Assembly (NCBI RefSeq): GCF_902635505.1
Contig: NC_045429.1
Span: 164,508,997 to 164,572,996 of the forward strand
DNA length: 64,000 nt
Source: Sarcophilus harrisii
Lineage: Eukaryota > Chordata > Mammalia > Dasyuromorphia > Dasyuridae
Direction of reading: 5' to 3'
Of the stretch, positions 1-9,559 are shown in pieces. Every line of letters begins with the position of its first letter. The stretch's first letter is position 1. The notes under the pieces were generated by a model. It did no database searches. It saw only the letters and a list, made by a program, of their open reading frames with translations, and was not told the DNA's origin. Both the position numbers and the translations under genes were made by a program.

Positions 1-235
1 ACTAGAAAATAATCTCATCAGTACTAAATCTGTTAAATTTTTATTGCTTCTATGCTCATAGCTAACCAGGATATGAGTTCAAGAAGCCAAGCAATGATAT
101 TCAGTATTGGATTTATATAGTGAGCATTAGATCTCAAAAGCAAAGAATTAAAAGAGATGGTTGGCAAATATCTAGAAAGAGAAATGATAATTGCAAAAAG
201 GTATCATGTCTTCAAAAAGAATAGATTATGCCAGG

Positions 236-372
236 GAAACTAGGTGGTACAGTGGATAGTACTGGCCCTAGAGTCAGGATAACCTAAATTCAAATCTGGC
301 CTCAAATATTTACTAGTTGTGTGATCCTGGGCAAGTATTTAACTTAAATTGCCTCACTAAAAAAAATAATAA
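236..372 (+). repeat. tRNA-derived CORE-SINE
   Basis: The block resembles the common marsupial SINE: a degraded head (CTAGGTGGTACAGTGGATAG), then CTAGAGTCAGGA, then TGTGATCCTGGGCAAG, then an A-rich tail. It is non-coding. About 15% divergence from the better copies at 31.2 and 41.2 kb marks it as older. Confidence 0.8.
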
Positions 373-394
373 ATCATCCCAGAATAACCTCCTT

Positions 395-605
395 TCCTTT
401 TTTAATAAGTTTTTTTCTTTTTCCAAATACATACAAAGATAGTTTTCAACAGTAACCTTTGCAAAAACCTGTGTTGCAATTTTTTCTTCCTTCTTCCTCA
501 CCTATCCCCTTTTCTAGATAGCAAGTAATCCAATATAGGTTAAATATGTGTACTACTTCTAAATGTTTCAATATTTATCATGCTGCACAAGAAAAACAAT
601 ATATT
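395..605 (-). mobile_element. L1 3'-end fragment, antisense (copy A)
   Basis: This is the reverse complement of a marsupial L1 3'-UTR. It shares ATACAAAGATAGTTTTCAA, then TAGATAGCAAGTAATCCAAT and a poor copy of the TTATCATGCTGCACAAGAAA segment with the second copy at 2333-2617. It is 5'-truncated, as usual for L1, and holds no ORF of interest. Confidence 0.7.
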
Positions 606-684
606 CCTTTTCCTTTTTGACAAGATTATCAAGCTAGTTGGTAAGGGGAAAAGCTCTGGATATAGTTTACTTAGATTTTAGCAA

Positions 685-698
685 AAAAAGATTTAATA
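685..698. repeat. Imperfect target-site duplication, left
   Basis: AAAAAGATTTAATA here pairs with AAAAACTTTTAATA at 2618-2631 (two mismatches over 14 bases). The pair flanks the antisense L1 3' end and marks its insertion into the CR1/L3-like LINE. Confidence 0.55.
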
Positions 699-709
699 GC
701 TTTTTTTTT

Positions 710-725
710 CAAAATACATGCAAAG
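710..725. repeat. 16-bp target-site duplication, left
   Basis: CAAAATACATGCAAAG occurs exactly here and at 2317-2332. It flanks the rearranged L1 insertion on both sides, and the host element (antisense L1 3'-UTR) continues correctly after the right copy. Confidence 0.9.
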
Positions 726-903
726 CACAAATTAAGTCTGATCTAACCAATTGGAAAAATATTAAATGCTCTTGGATAGGGCGAGCAAATATAATAAAGA
801 TGACAATATTACCTAAACTAATCTATTTATTTAGCGCTATACCAATCAGACTCCCAAAAAACTATTTTAATGACCTAGAAAAAATAACAACAAAGTTCAT
901 ATG
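726..903 (+). repeat. Direct terminal repeat, left (178 bp)
   Basis: It runs from CACAAATTAAGTCTG to AAAGTTCATATG and matches 2140-2316 over its whole length. The only difference I see is one G (TTGGAAA here, TTGAAA at 2167). Near-identity means both copies came from one source and the insertion is young. Confidence 0.9.
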
Positions 904-2139
904 GAAAAACAAAAGGTCAAGAATTTCAAGGGAATTAATGAAAAAAAAATCAAATGATGGTGGCTTAGCTGTACCAGATCTAAAACTATACTATAGAGCA
1001 GCAGTTACCAAAACTATTTGGTATTGGCTAAGGAATAGATTAGTTGACCTAAGTGAAATGGATGACTACCTCCAAAAATACAGACTTCCCAGACTAACAG
1101 AGGAAGAAGTAAATTGCTTGAATAGTCCCATTTCAGAAAAAGAAATAGAACAGGCAATTAAACAACTCCCTAAGAAAAAATCCCCAGGACCAGATGGATT
1201 TACATGTGAATTTTACCAAACATTTAAAGAACAATTGGCCCCAATGCTATATAAATTATTTGATAAAATAGGGAATGAAGGAGTCCTACCAAATTCCTTC
1301 TATGACACAGACATGGTACTGATACCTAAACCAGGTAGGCTGAAAACAGAGAAAGAAAATTATAGACCAATCTCCCTAATGAATATTGATGCTAAAATCT
1401 TAAATAAGATATTAGCAAAAGACTACAGAAAATCATCTCCAAGATAATACACTATGATCAAGTAGGATTTATACCAGGAATGCAGGGCTGGTTCAATATT
1501 AGGAAAACTATCAATATAATTGGCCATGTCAATAACCAAATTAACAAAAACCATATGATCATCTCAATAGATGCAGAAAAAGCATTTGATAAAATCCAAC
1601 ATCCATTCCTATTAAAAACACTTGAGAGTATAGGAATAAATGGACTTTTCCTTAAAATAATCAGCAGCATCTATTTAAAACCATCAGTAAGCATCATATG
1701 TAATGGAGACAAACTGCAATCATTCCCAATAAGATCTGAGTGAAACAAGGTTGCCCACTATCACCGTTACTATTTAATATTGTATTAGAAACGCTAGCTA
1801 TAGCAATAAGAACTGAGAAAGAGATTAAAGGAATAAGAATAGGCAATGAGGAAGCCAAATTATCACTCTTTGCCGATGACATGATGGTATACTTAGAGAA
1901 CCCCAGAGATTCTGCTAAAAGTTATTAGAAATAATCCACAACTTTAGCAAAGTTGCTGGTTATAAAATAAACCCACATAAGTCATCAGCATTCTTATATA
2001 TCACTAACAAAATCCAACAGTCAGAGTTACAAAGAGAAATTCCATTTAAAGTAACTACTGATAATATAAAATATTTAGGAATCTATCTGCCAAGGGAAAA
2101 TCAGAAACTTTATAGAGCAAAATTACAGACCACTTTTCA

Positions 2140-2316
2140 CACAAATTAAGTCTGATCTAACCAATTGAAAAATATTAAATGCTCTTGGATAGGGCGAGCA
2201 AATATAATAAAGATGACAATATTACCTAAACTAATCTATTTATTTAGCGCTATACCAATCAGACTCCCAAAAAACTATTTTAATGACCTAGAAAAAATAA
2301 CAACAAAGTTCATATG
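2140..2316 (+). repeat. Direct terminal repeat, right (177 bp)
   Basis: This is the second copy of 726-903. It is the natural continuation of the L1 ORF2 upstream of it (encoding FTQIKSDL) and ends abruptly at CATATG, directly against the right target duplication. Confidence 0.9.
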
Positions 2317-2332
2317 CAAAATACATGCAAAG
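2317..2332. repeat. 16-bp target-site duplication, right
   Basis: This is an exact copy of CAAAATACATGCAAAG at 710-725. The preceding CATATG resembles ACATG inside the duplication, a possible priming microhomology. Confidence 0.9.
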
Positions 2333-2874
2333 ATAGTTTTCAATACTCATGCTTGCAACATCGTGTTCCAAAATTTTCTCCCTCCCTTCCCACCTCCTCC
2401 CTCCTCTAGACAGCAAGTAATTCAATATAGGTTAATCATGTGCAATTCTTCTAAACATATTTCCACATTTATCATACTACACAAGAAAAATAAGGTAAAA
2501 AAAAGTAAAAGTAAGAAAGAAAAAAATCAAGCAAGCAAACAATAACGACAACAACAAAGGTGAAAATACTATGTTGTGGTCCACATTCAATCCCCATAAT
2601 CCTCCTCTGGATGCTAGAAAAACTTTTAATAAAATATTTCATACTATATTTTAGGAAGATGGAGGTGATAATGCATTCAGATAGTCAAAACTGGCTGGTT
2701 GACCGAACCTAAAGAACATTGTTACTGCTTATAACATGATAGGAGATTTGCAAGAAAATGTCCCTGTGATCTCTACTTAGGCCTGTGCTGTTTCACATTT
2801 ATACCAATAAATTAGATATAAAGAGTATATCCATCATATTTCCAAAGGTTGCAAGGTGGGAAGGGTAATTCATA

Positions 2875-3128
2875 CAATTGTTTTTCAGTCAATTCACTTA
2901 TGTCCAACTCCCCAAAACCTCATTTGGGGTTTTCTTGGCAAAGATCTAGAGGGATTTGTCATTTTCTTCTCCAGCTCATTTACAGATGAGGAAACTAAGG
3001 CAAACAGGATTAAATGACTTGCCCAGGATTATACAGCTAGGGAGTTTCTAAACCAGATTCGAATTTATGAAGGTGGGTCCTCCTGACTTCAAGCTTGGCA
3101 ATTTATCCACTATGTCACTGGGTAACCC
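2875..3128 (-). repeat. MAR1-type CORE-SINE, antisense
   Basis: Read on the minus strand this is a long tRNA-derived SINE. The plus strand shows CCCAAAACCTCATTTGGGG, TTTACAGATGAGGAAACT, GACTTGCCCAGGATTATACA and CTATGTCACTGGG. AATTCATA at 2867-2874 and 3129-3136 is its target-site duplication. It lies inside the CR1/L3-like LINE. Confidence 0.75.
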
Positions 3129-3365
3129 AATTCATATAGTACATGACAGGACACAAAAGGACCTTTAGAGGTAGAGATGAATCTAATAAGATGAAATTCA
3201 ACAAGAATAATTACATTCCTTGCATTTGTGTTTTACAAAAAGTAAACAAGACAAATGTAAGATCATGGCAGGGAGAGATATATAGATTGAATGTGGTTGT
3301 TTTGAAAAGATATAGAGGTTTATGTGGACTGAAATATCATTGTCTTTGGAAAGAACCTGAGGAGT

Positions 3366-5185
3366 GATAAAAGGAAAGTACACAGTCACATAGTATCTAG
3401 TTGGGCTTGAGAATTAATTCATGCTATTTACATTGTATATTTCTTGTATATCCATAGTTATTTTCATGTTGATTTGCCCATGAAAATGAGCTCCTTGAAA
3501 GCAGAGATTTTCTGTTTCTTTCTGTCCCCAGTGCTTCTCACAGTGCTCAACACATATTAAGTGCTTACCAACAGAATGTTTGTAATCAAGAGAAATGGAA
3601 ACAAAGACAATGGAAAGTCAGCTAATTGCATTCTGAGGGAAAAAATCCATATCTCAGTTGTAGATGGACCCTCAGAGCTATATAATAGCTCAGCATATGA
3701 AGATTCAGATAAGAAAGAAACATATTATTAATTCCCATCAGAGGGTCAGGGAACTCAACAAGTACATCTGAAGCTTAAGAGTATCATTTTTTCAGACAAA
3801 GAGAGAGGGTTGAAGCTAGGGGTGGCCCCTTTCCTGACTAATAGGTTACTTTTAGAGGATACTAGGAAACAGAAGGTACTTGTAGAACTAGGAGACTAAA
3901 AGTCTATTCTTTTTTTGTATCTCCATCTCTTAACTGAAAGTCCAGCTAGAAGCTTAGGAGGTCACAGCAGATAGTCTAGGTTCATTAGACCAGTGACTAA
4001 GCTAATTTATGACGCCATAAGAAAAACAGAAGAAATTTTGCCCATGAGTTCCAATGGCACCTCTTGTTAGAGTTCATGTAATAAGTACATTTTATGGAAC
4101 CACAGCTTATGCAAATAGGATATATTTATATATTATATATGGCCTATGTGGTTCTTGCATCATGCTTCTCTTGCCATATCATGTTCCTTTACTTATATGC
4201 TAGTATGCAAGGTTATGTATATCATATTAGTATTTCTACATATTGTTTCTGAGTGTGATCTAAATACTCAGTCATAGTTGCAAATATTTTTGAGTTGCAA
4301 CATGCTTCCTATTGTGTAAGAATAACATATTTAGTCAGATTTAGGGATCAAGTAGAAGATATGGGTCTAATAAGGGAATGACCTGACCCAGACAGCTGGA
4401 GAAAGTGAATATATGACATTTTCAATTAAGTGCAGGGAGTTGTGTGGGTGTGTTCTTGTATAGATTATGTGAGGAAGACAGAGGGAGAAACAATAGAAAA
4501 ATCTTGAATTCCTGAGTAAACTTCCATGATTGAGCCTCAGAAACGGTTTTGCTGTATAAAGATAGAGCAAGCTCCTGTATTTGGATGTATAGTCAAAAGG
4601 GGCACAGGGCATAAAGTTGAGTAGGATAATGTGGGCTGGGAAAAGTTGATTGATACACTTGATATTGTTAATTTCTACCATATTTTTTCTTTTGACAAAG
4701 CCTGAACTTTGTGAAGTGACCTAAGATACTAAAGATATTGGGAGCTGATTTCTCCCCAGCTTGCAAAGAAGGGAAGAGAAATCAGGGCTGTAAGGTGAAT
4801 TTTACATCACCTTACAAGAGTTTTACATCATTTTAACTCTCAGGATTTTTCTTTAGCAACCTGTGTTCCCCTTGACAGACAGCCAGTCCAAATTTTACCC
4901 CCAAAATTGTTACACAAATATTATAATTAAAAAGCCATATACTTTTGCCTTTGTAAATAATCTCTTGAAACACAACTGGATTAGAAGGAGTGAGGCAAAT
5001 TTAAGCGATTTGAGTACTGATTTGAGATCTGAGTGTATAAAACCATGCCAAATCCTTCAACTAAGGAAATTCAAGTCTGCCCCCAAAGGTGTGGAACTAA
5101 AGAGAGTCAAAGAGTGAGAAAAAGAATGCCAATTCCCAATAATTCTGTCTATTGTTGAGTAAAGTGTCCAACAACCAGTTATTCA

Positions 5186-5218
<33 letters not shown>

Positions 5219-5689
5219 TAGCCTGTGTATCCCTTGGATATGACATAGGCAATTGGCTCAATAAATTTCCTAGCTTTTATTTTGCTTGTTTCCTCTTCCA
5301 TGAAGAAGAATTTGGGTACTGGAAAATGGTTCAAAGAAAGCTGAACACAAAATAAGTAAGTAGATAATCATAAGAGGGTATGTCACTGCCTTTTCAATGA
5401 ATTCAAGTCACTTATTCCACACAAATTACATCCCAGAATATTGAAGGAATTGACTAGGTCTTCAAAAGAAAGTAAAGACTTAAAAAGATGCCATAGGACT
5501 AAAGGAGGGCACATGGGGAAGAAGAGGTTGAAAGTGAAGAAGGAGATGATTGTATACACACTGACTGCAATAATGGAAATGGAAATGACAACAATAAAAA
5601 ATGAAATTGAAAATTAATTATAATAATTAAATTTAGCCCCAGAGAAGAGATTTTTTTTAAAAAAGCTTCCTTTCCTTATTTTAAAAGAC
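3366..5689. other. Intergenic, no gene seen
   Basis: No ORF here has recognisable similarity. Positions 3420-3590 look like an L2 3' end (GAGCTCCTTGAAAGCAGAG, then CAGTGCTCAACACA). A run of 27 T lies at 5190-5216. The rest appears to be unique or very old sequence. Confidence 0.6.
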
Positions 5690-5905
5690 ATGTTTCTGGA
5701 ATATTCTCCAAATATTAGTTCTGGACCTCATGTTCAATATTTTTATCAATGATTTAATGAAGGCTTAGTAAGTAAAAATTGGGAGTGATAGTGCAAATAC
5801 AGAAATATGGAATTAGGATCCAAAAAGATATTTTTGGCTAAATAGCTAAATCTAATAAATGGAATTTAATAGAAGCAAATGTAAAATATTAGAAAATAGA
5901 TTGTG
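5690..5905 (+). mobile_element. CR1/L3-like LINE fragment
   Basis: TTCAATATTTTTATCAATGA and GGATCCAAAAAGAT followed by CTAATAAATGGAATTTAATAG are the decayed INDL to MKFN part of a CR1/L3 reverse transcriptase, in the same orientation as the copy at 0.6-3.4 kb. Confidence 0.6.
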
Positions 5906-6040
5906 CAAAAAAAAAAAAAAGCACAGAGTTTTAGTGAATTATGCTGAGTCAACTAAAGAGCATCTCAAGGAAGAAGATTCTCTTATATACACTCTTCTCT
6001 TTTACATTCTCCCATAGTGACCTTAAATATTCCTATAACT

Positions 6041-6214
6041 ATTGTATCTAGGATATACTATGACATATTCAACATATATAGGCCTGCTTGCCATCTAGGG
6101 GAGGGGGTGGAGGGTGGGAGGGAAAAATCTGAACAGAAGTGAGTACAAGGGATAATGTAAAAAACAATTACCCTGGCATGGATTCTGTCAATAAAAAGTT
6201 ATTATAATAAAAAA
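6041..6214 (+). mobile_element. Short L1 3' end with target-site duplication
   Basis: This 174-bp copy of only the L1 3' end has a GGGGAGGGGGTGGAGGGTGG tract, then AAGGGATAATGT, then CAATAAAAAGTTATTATAAT and an A-run. ATTCCTATAACT at 6029-6040 and 6215-6226 is an exact 12-bp duplication. It is the same subfamily as the tail at 10.5-10.64 kb, extremely 5'-truncated. Confidence 0.85.
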
Positions 6215-6539
6215 ATTCCTATAACTTTAATTATCATATCTACTCAGATGACTCCCAAATAAATTGAACTGATATGTATAAAGTGCTATGCAAACTTTAA
6301 GACACTATATAAATGCTAGCTACCATTGTTGCTGTTGTTGTTGTTAATAATAATAGGTAAAAAATCATGATTGATCAATGCAGCCCTGCTTTTCCCTTGA
6401 AGTTTAGAACCATATGTCTGCCTCCTTGCTAGACTTCTCCATTTAAATAATCTCCAAACATATTCCAAAATAGATTTATCACTTTTTGCCTCACATTTTG
6501 CTCCTCTTCCAAATTCCTTATTTTTATTGATCCTCTGAA

Positions 6540-7345
6540 TCATACAGGCTCAAAACTTCAATCATTTTTTTACTCCTCTCTCCAATCCCTAATTTCAATT
6601 CATCACTAAATTCTGCATTCTATTTCCACAATGTTTTTCATATCCACCTCTTCCTTTCAGTCGCACTACCATGTTAGTCCTAGAGCCTCATCAGCTCATT
6701 TTGGTCTATTGTAAGAGTTTCTAAACTAAGCCTCTATTCTCTCCCTTCTTCAGACTTCTCTTCACACAGCTCAGACAACTACTAAAATAAACTTTCTAAA
6801 CAAAGAACTGACTATGTCACTCACTTGTTCAAAAATTGTTAGTAACTTGCTATTACCTCTAAGATAAAATAAAAATTCCTTAACCTGATTCTTTCATGTC
6901 TTACACACTTTGCATCTGCTGTTTTGCCTGATTTCAATATAACCTAATCACTTCTAATCTTACCACCTGATGCTGCTTAATCTAGCTTTGATTGAATCTC
7001 CCTCAGCCTCCTCTCGATCTGATTGAAGAAGTGGAGGGCAGAAAAGCAAACTCCTTCCAATGCCTTACTTTATAGAAGGCAGAAACTTGTTTTTTTAGTT
7101 CATTTCACTTTGCCTGCTCCTCTACTCAGTTTCAACTCCACAGAACATGATATCCTCCAGTGATTCCCCTATCCCACCCCCATTTTTTGCCTCTTTTTGT
7201 ATGTGATTTCCCTCTTTAAATGTTAAGCTCCTTAAAAACAGGCACTCTTTCTTTTTATTATATGTATCCTCAGCACTTAGTGCTGTGTGCTTGACCCACA
7301 GTAGACATAAATATAAATATTTCCTGGATTAGATTGGACTTCCAA
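6540..7345 (+). mobile_element. L2 3'-end fragment, sense
   Basis: The pyrimidine-rich text ends in TTAAGCTCCTTAAAAACAGG, CCTCAGCACTTAGTGCTGTG and CAGTAGACATAAATA, which is the usual L2 3' layout. It is old and diverged, with no coding capacity seen. Confidence 0.6.
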
Positions 7346-7518
7346 ACCACTCTTTCATGGAGGTAGAAAGCTCTCAGTTATTACACATTGCATATGTTTT
7401 GGAACTTTTTCTATGTATTGACAAAGTGTGCTGATATTTTTCTCTTAAAAAATCCCAACAACCTATTTTTCATATGGGATGACTTTCTGAGATGGAGGAG
7501 AGATAACTATGTTGATGT

Positions 7519-7533
7519 AAGAAATAGAAGATA
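7519..7533. repeat. 15-bp target-site duplication of the host L1
   Basis: AAGAAATAGAAGATA recurs exactly at 10646-10660, just after the A-rich tail of the host L1. Confidence 0.9.
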
Positions 7534-7620
7534 AGCAAATTAAAAAGCCTTTGTACAAACAAAACTAATGCAAACAAGGTTAGAAGGGAAGCAACAAACT
7601 AGGAAAACATTTTTACAGTT

Positions 7621-7634
7621 AAAGATTCTTTATG
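7621..7634. repeat. 14-bp target-site duplication of the nested L1
   Basis: AAAGATTCTTTATG recurs exactly at 9560-9573 and frames the inner L1. Confidence 0.9.
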
Positions 7635-9559
7635 GCCAAGGGAAAATCAGAAACTTTATGAGCAAAATTACAGACCACTTTTCACACAAATTAAGTCTGA
7701 TCTAACCAATTGGAAAAATATTAAATGCTCTTGGATAGGGCGAGCAAATATAATAAAGATGACAATATTACCTAAACTAATCTATTTATTTAGCGCTATA
7801 CCAATCAGACTCCCAAAAACTATTTTAATGACCTAGAAAAATAACAACAAAGTTCATATGGAAAACAAAAGGTCAAGAATTTCAAGGAATTAATGAAAAA
7901 AATCAAATGATGGTGGCTTAGCTGTACCAGATCTAAAATTATATTATAGAGCAGCAGTTACCAAAACTATTTGGTATTGGCTAAGGAATAGATTAGTTGA
8001 TCAGTGGAATAGATTGGGTTCAAGGGATAAAACAGTCAACAAATATAGCAACCTAGTCTTTGACAAACCCAAAGATCCCAGCTTTTGGGATAAGAACTTA
8101 CTGTTTGATAAAAATTGCTGGGAAAATTGGAAACTAATATGGCAGAAACCAGGCATTGATCCATACTTAACGCCGTACACCAAGACAAGGTCAAAATGGG
8201 TTCATGACCTAGGCATAAAGAATGAAATTATTAATAAATTAGAGGAACATAGGATAGTTTACCTCTCAGACCTGTGGAAGGGGAAGGTCTTTATGACCAA
8301 AGCAGAACTAGAGATCATTACTGATCACAAAATAGAAAATTTCGATTATACCAAACTGAAAAGCTTTTGTACAAACAAAACTAATGCAGACAAGATTAGA
8401 AGGGAAGCAATAAACTGGGAAAATATTTTTACAGTCAAAGGTTCTGATAAAGGCCTCATTTCCAAAATATATAGAGAATTAACTCTAATTTATAAAAAAT
8501 CAAGCCATTCTCCAATTGAAAATGGTCAAAGGATATGAACAGACAATTCTCAGATGAAGAAATGGAAACAATTTCTAGTCATATGAAAAGATGCTCCAAG
8601 TCATTATTAATCAGAGAAATGCAAATTAAGACAACTCTAAGATACCACTACACACCTGTCAGATTGGCTAAGATGACAGGAAAAAATAATGATGATTGTT
8701 GGAGGGGATGTGGGAAAACTGGGACATTGATTCATTGTTGGTGGAGTTGTGAACGAATCCAACCATTTTGGAGAGTAGTTTGGAACTATGCTCAAAAAGT
8801 TATCAAACTGTGCATACCCTTTGATCCAGCAGTGTTACTACTGGGATTATATCCCAAAGAGATTATAAAAAGGGAAAGGGACCTGTATGTGCACGAATGT
8901 TTGTGGCAGCCCTTTTTGTAGTGGCTAGAAACTGGAAACTGAATGGATGTCCATCAGTTGGAGAATGGCTGAATAAATTGTGTATATGAAAATTATGGAA
9001 TATTACTGTTCTGTAAGAAATGACCAACAGGATGATTTCAGAAAGGCCTGGAGAGACTTACACGAACTGATGCTGAGTGAAATGAGCTGGACCAGGAGAT
9101 CATTATATACTTCAACAACAATACTAGATGATGACCAGTTCTGATGGATCAGGCCATCCTCAGCAACGAGATCAACCAAATCATTTCTAATGGAGCAGTA
9201 ATGAACTGAACTAGCTATACCCAGAAAAGAACTCTGGGAGATGACTAAAACCATTACATTGAATTCTAATCCCTATATTTATGCACACCTGCATTTTTGA
9301 TTTCCTTCACAAGCTAATTGTACAATAATTCAGAGTCTGATTCTTTTTGTACAGCAAAATAATGTTTTGGTCATGTATACTTATTGTGTATCTAAGTTAT
9401 ATTTTAATATATTTAACATCTACTGGTCATCCTGCCATTTAGGGAGGGGTGGGGGGTAAGAGGTGAAAAATTGGAACAAGAGGTTTGGCAATTGTTAATG
9501 CTGTAAAGTTACCCATGTATATATCCTGTAAATAAAAGGCTATTAAATAAAAAAAAAAT
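7635..9559 (+). mobile_element. Young 5'-truncated L1 nested in an older L1
   Basis: This 1925-bp insertion starts in the RT thumb region (LPRENQKL-like) and keeps the late RT, the C-terminal cysteine motif (CWRGCG then HCWWSC near 8700-8750), the ORF2 end and the full 3'-UTR with AATAAAAGGCTATTAAATAA and an A-run. Two open pieces, 8014-8538 and 8535-8921, are the same ORF2 broken by loss of one A near 8520. Compared with the copies at 0.73 and 54 kb, most differences are missing bases in A or G runs. It is not capable of movement. Confidence 0.92.

Larger units (their letters stand above)
726..2316 (+). mobile_element. Rearranged L1 ORF2 insertion with direct terminal repeats
   Basis: This 1591-bp insertion carries L1 ORF2 segments in permuted order. 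Positions 726-1050 encode the late RT region ([12 protein letters not shown] to [13 protein letters not shown]). At 1050/1051 the sequence jumps back to the start of RT ([13 protein letters not shown]) and runs on through [30 protein letters not shown] and the catalytic FADD (about 1870) to 2139. It then repeats the first 178 bases at 2140-2316. There is no poly(A) tail. Exact 16-bp target duplications flank it. Breaks in the 1051-2139 frame include one-base homopolymer losses near 1420, 1737 and 1917. It is not a functional element. Overlapping segments joined by template switching, or a circular template read slightly more than once, would both give this layout. Confidence 0.85.
699..2617 (-). 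mobile_element. L1 3' end, antisense (copy B), split by a second L1
   Basis: An antisense L1 3'-UTR fragment starts at its oligo-T end near 699, is interrupted at 725, and resumes at 2317-2617 with CAAAGATAGTTTTCAA, the CCTCC-rich stretch and TAGACAGCAAGTAATTCAAT. It sits inside the CR1/L3-like LINE and hosts the rearranged L1 at 726-2316, so it is the middle layer of a three-level nest. Confidence 0.7.
620..3365 (+). mobile_element. CR1/L3-like LINE, split by later insertions
   Basis: Three pieces read in one orientation: about 620-698, 2618-2874 and 3129-3365. The first encodes [11 protein letters not shown], a reverse-transcriptase motif of the CR1/L3 group (compare YLDFSKAFD). The second continues with the degraded GPVLFNIFINDLD region, and the third with the NKMKFNKNK-like region. 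An antisense L1 3' end (699-2617) and a CORE-SINE (2875-3128) interrupt it. It is an old, non-functional copy. The assignment to CR1/L3 rests on motif memory, not a database search. Confidence 0.65.

Noticed and set aside
726-2316. LTR retrotransposon with 177-bp LTRs
   Set aside because: The terminal repeats are internal L1 ORF2 coding text, lack TG-CA ends, and the interior is L1 RT; there is no gag, protease or primer-binding site.
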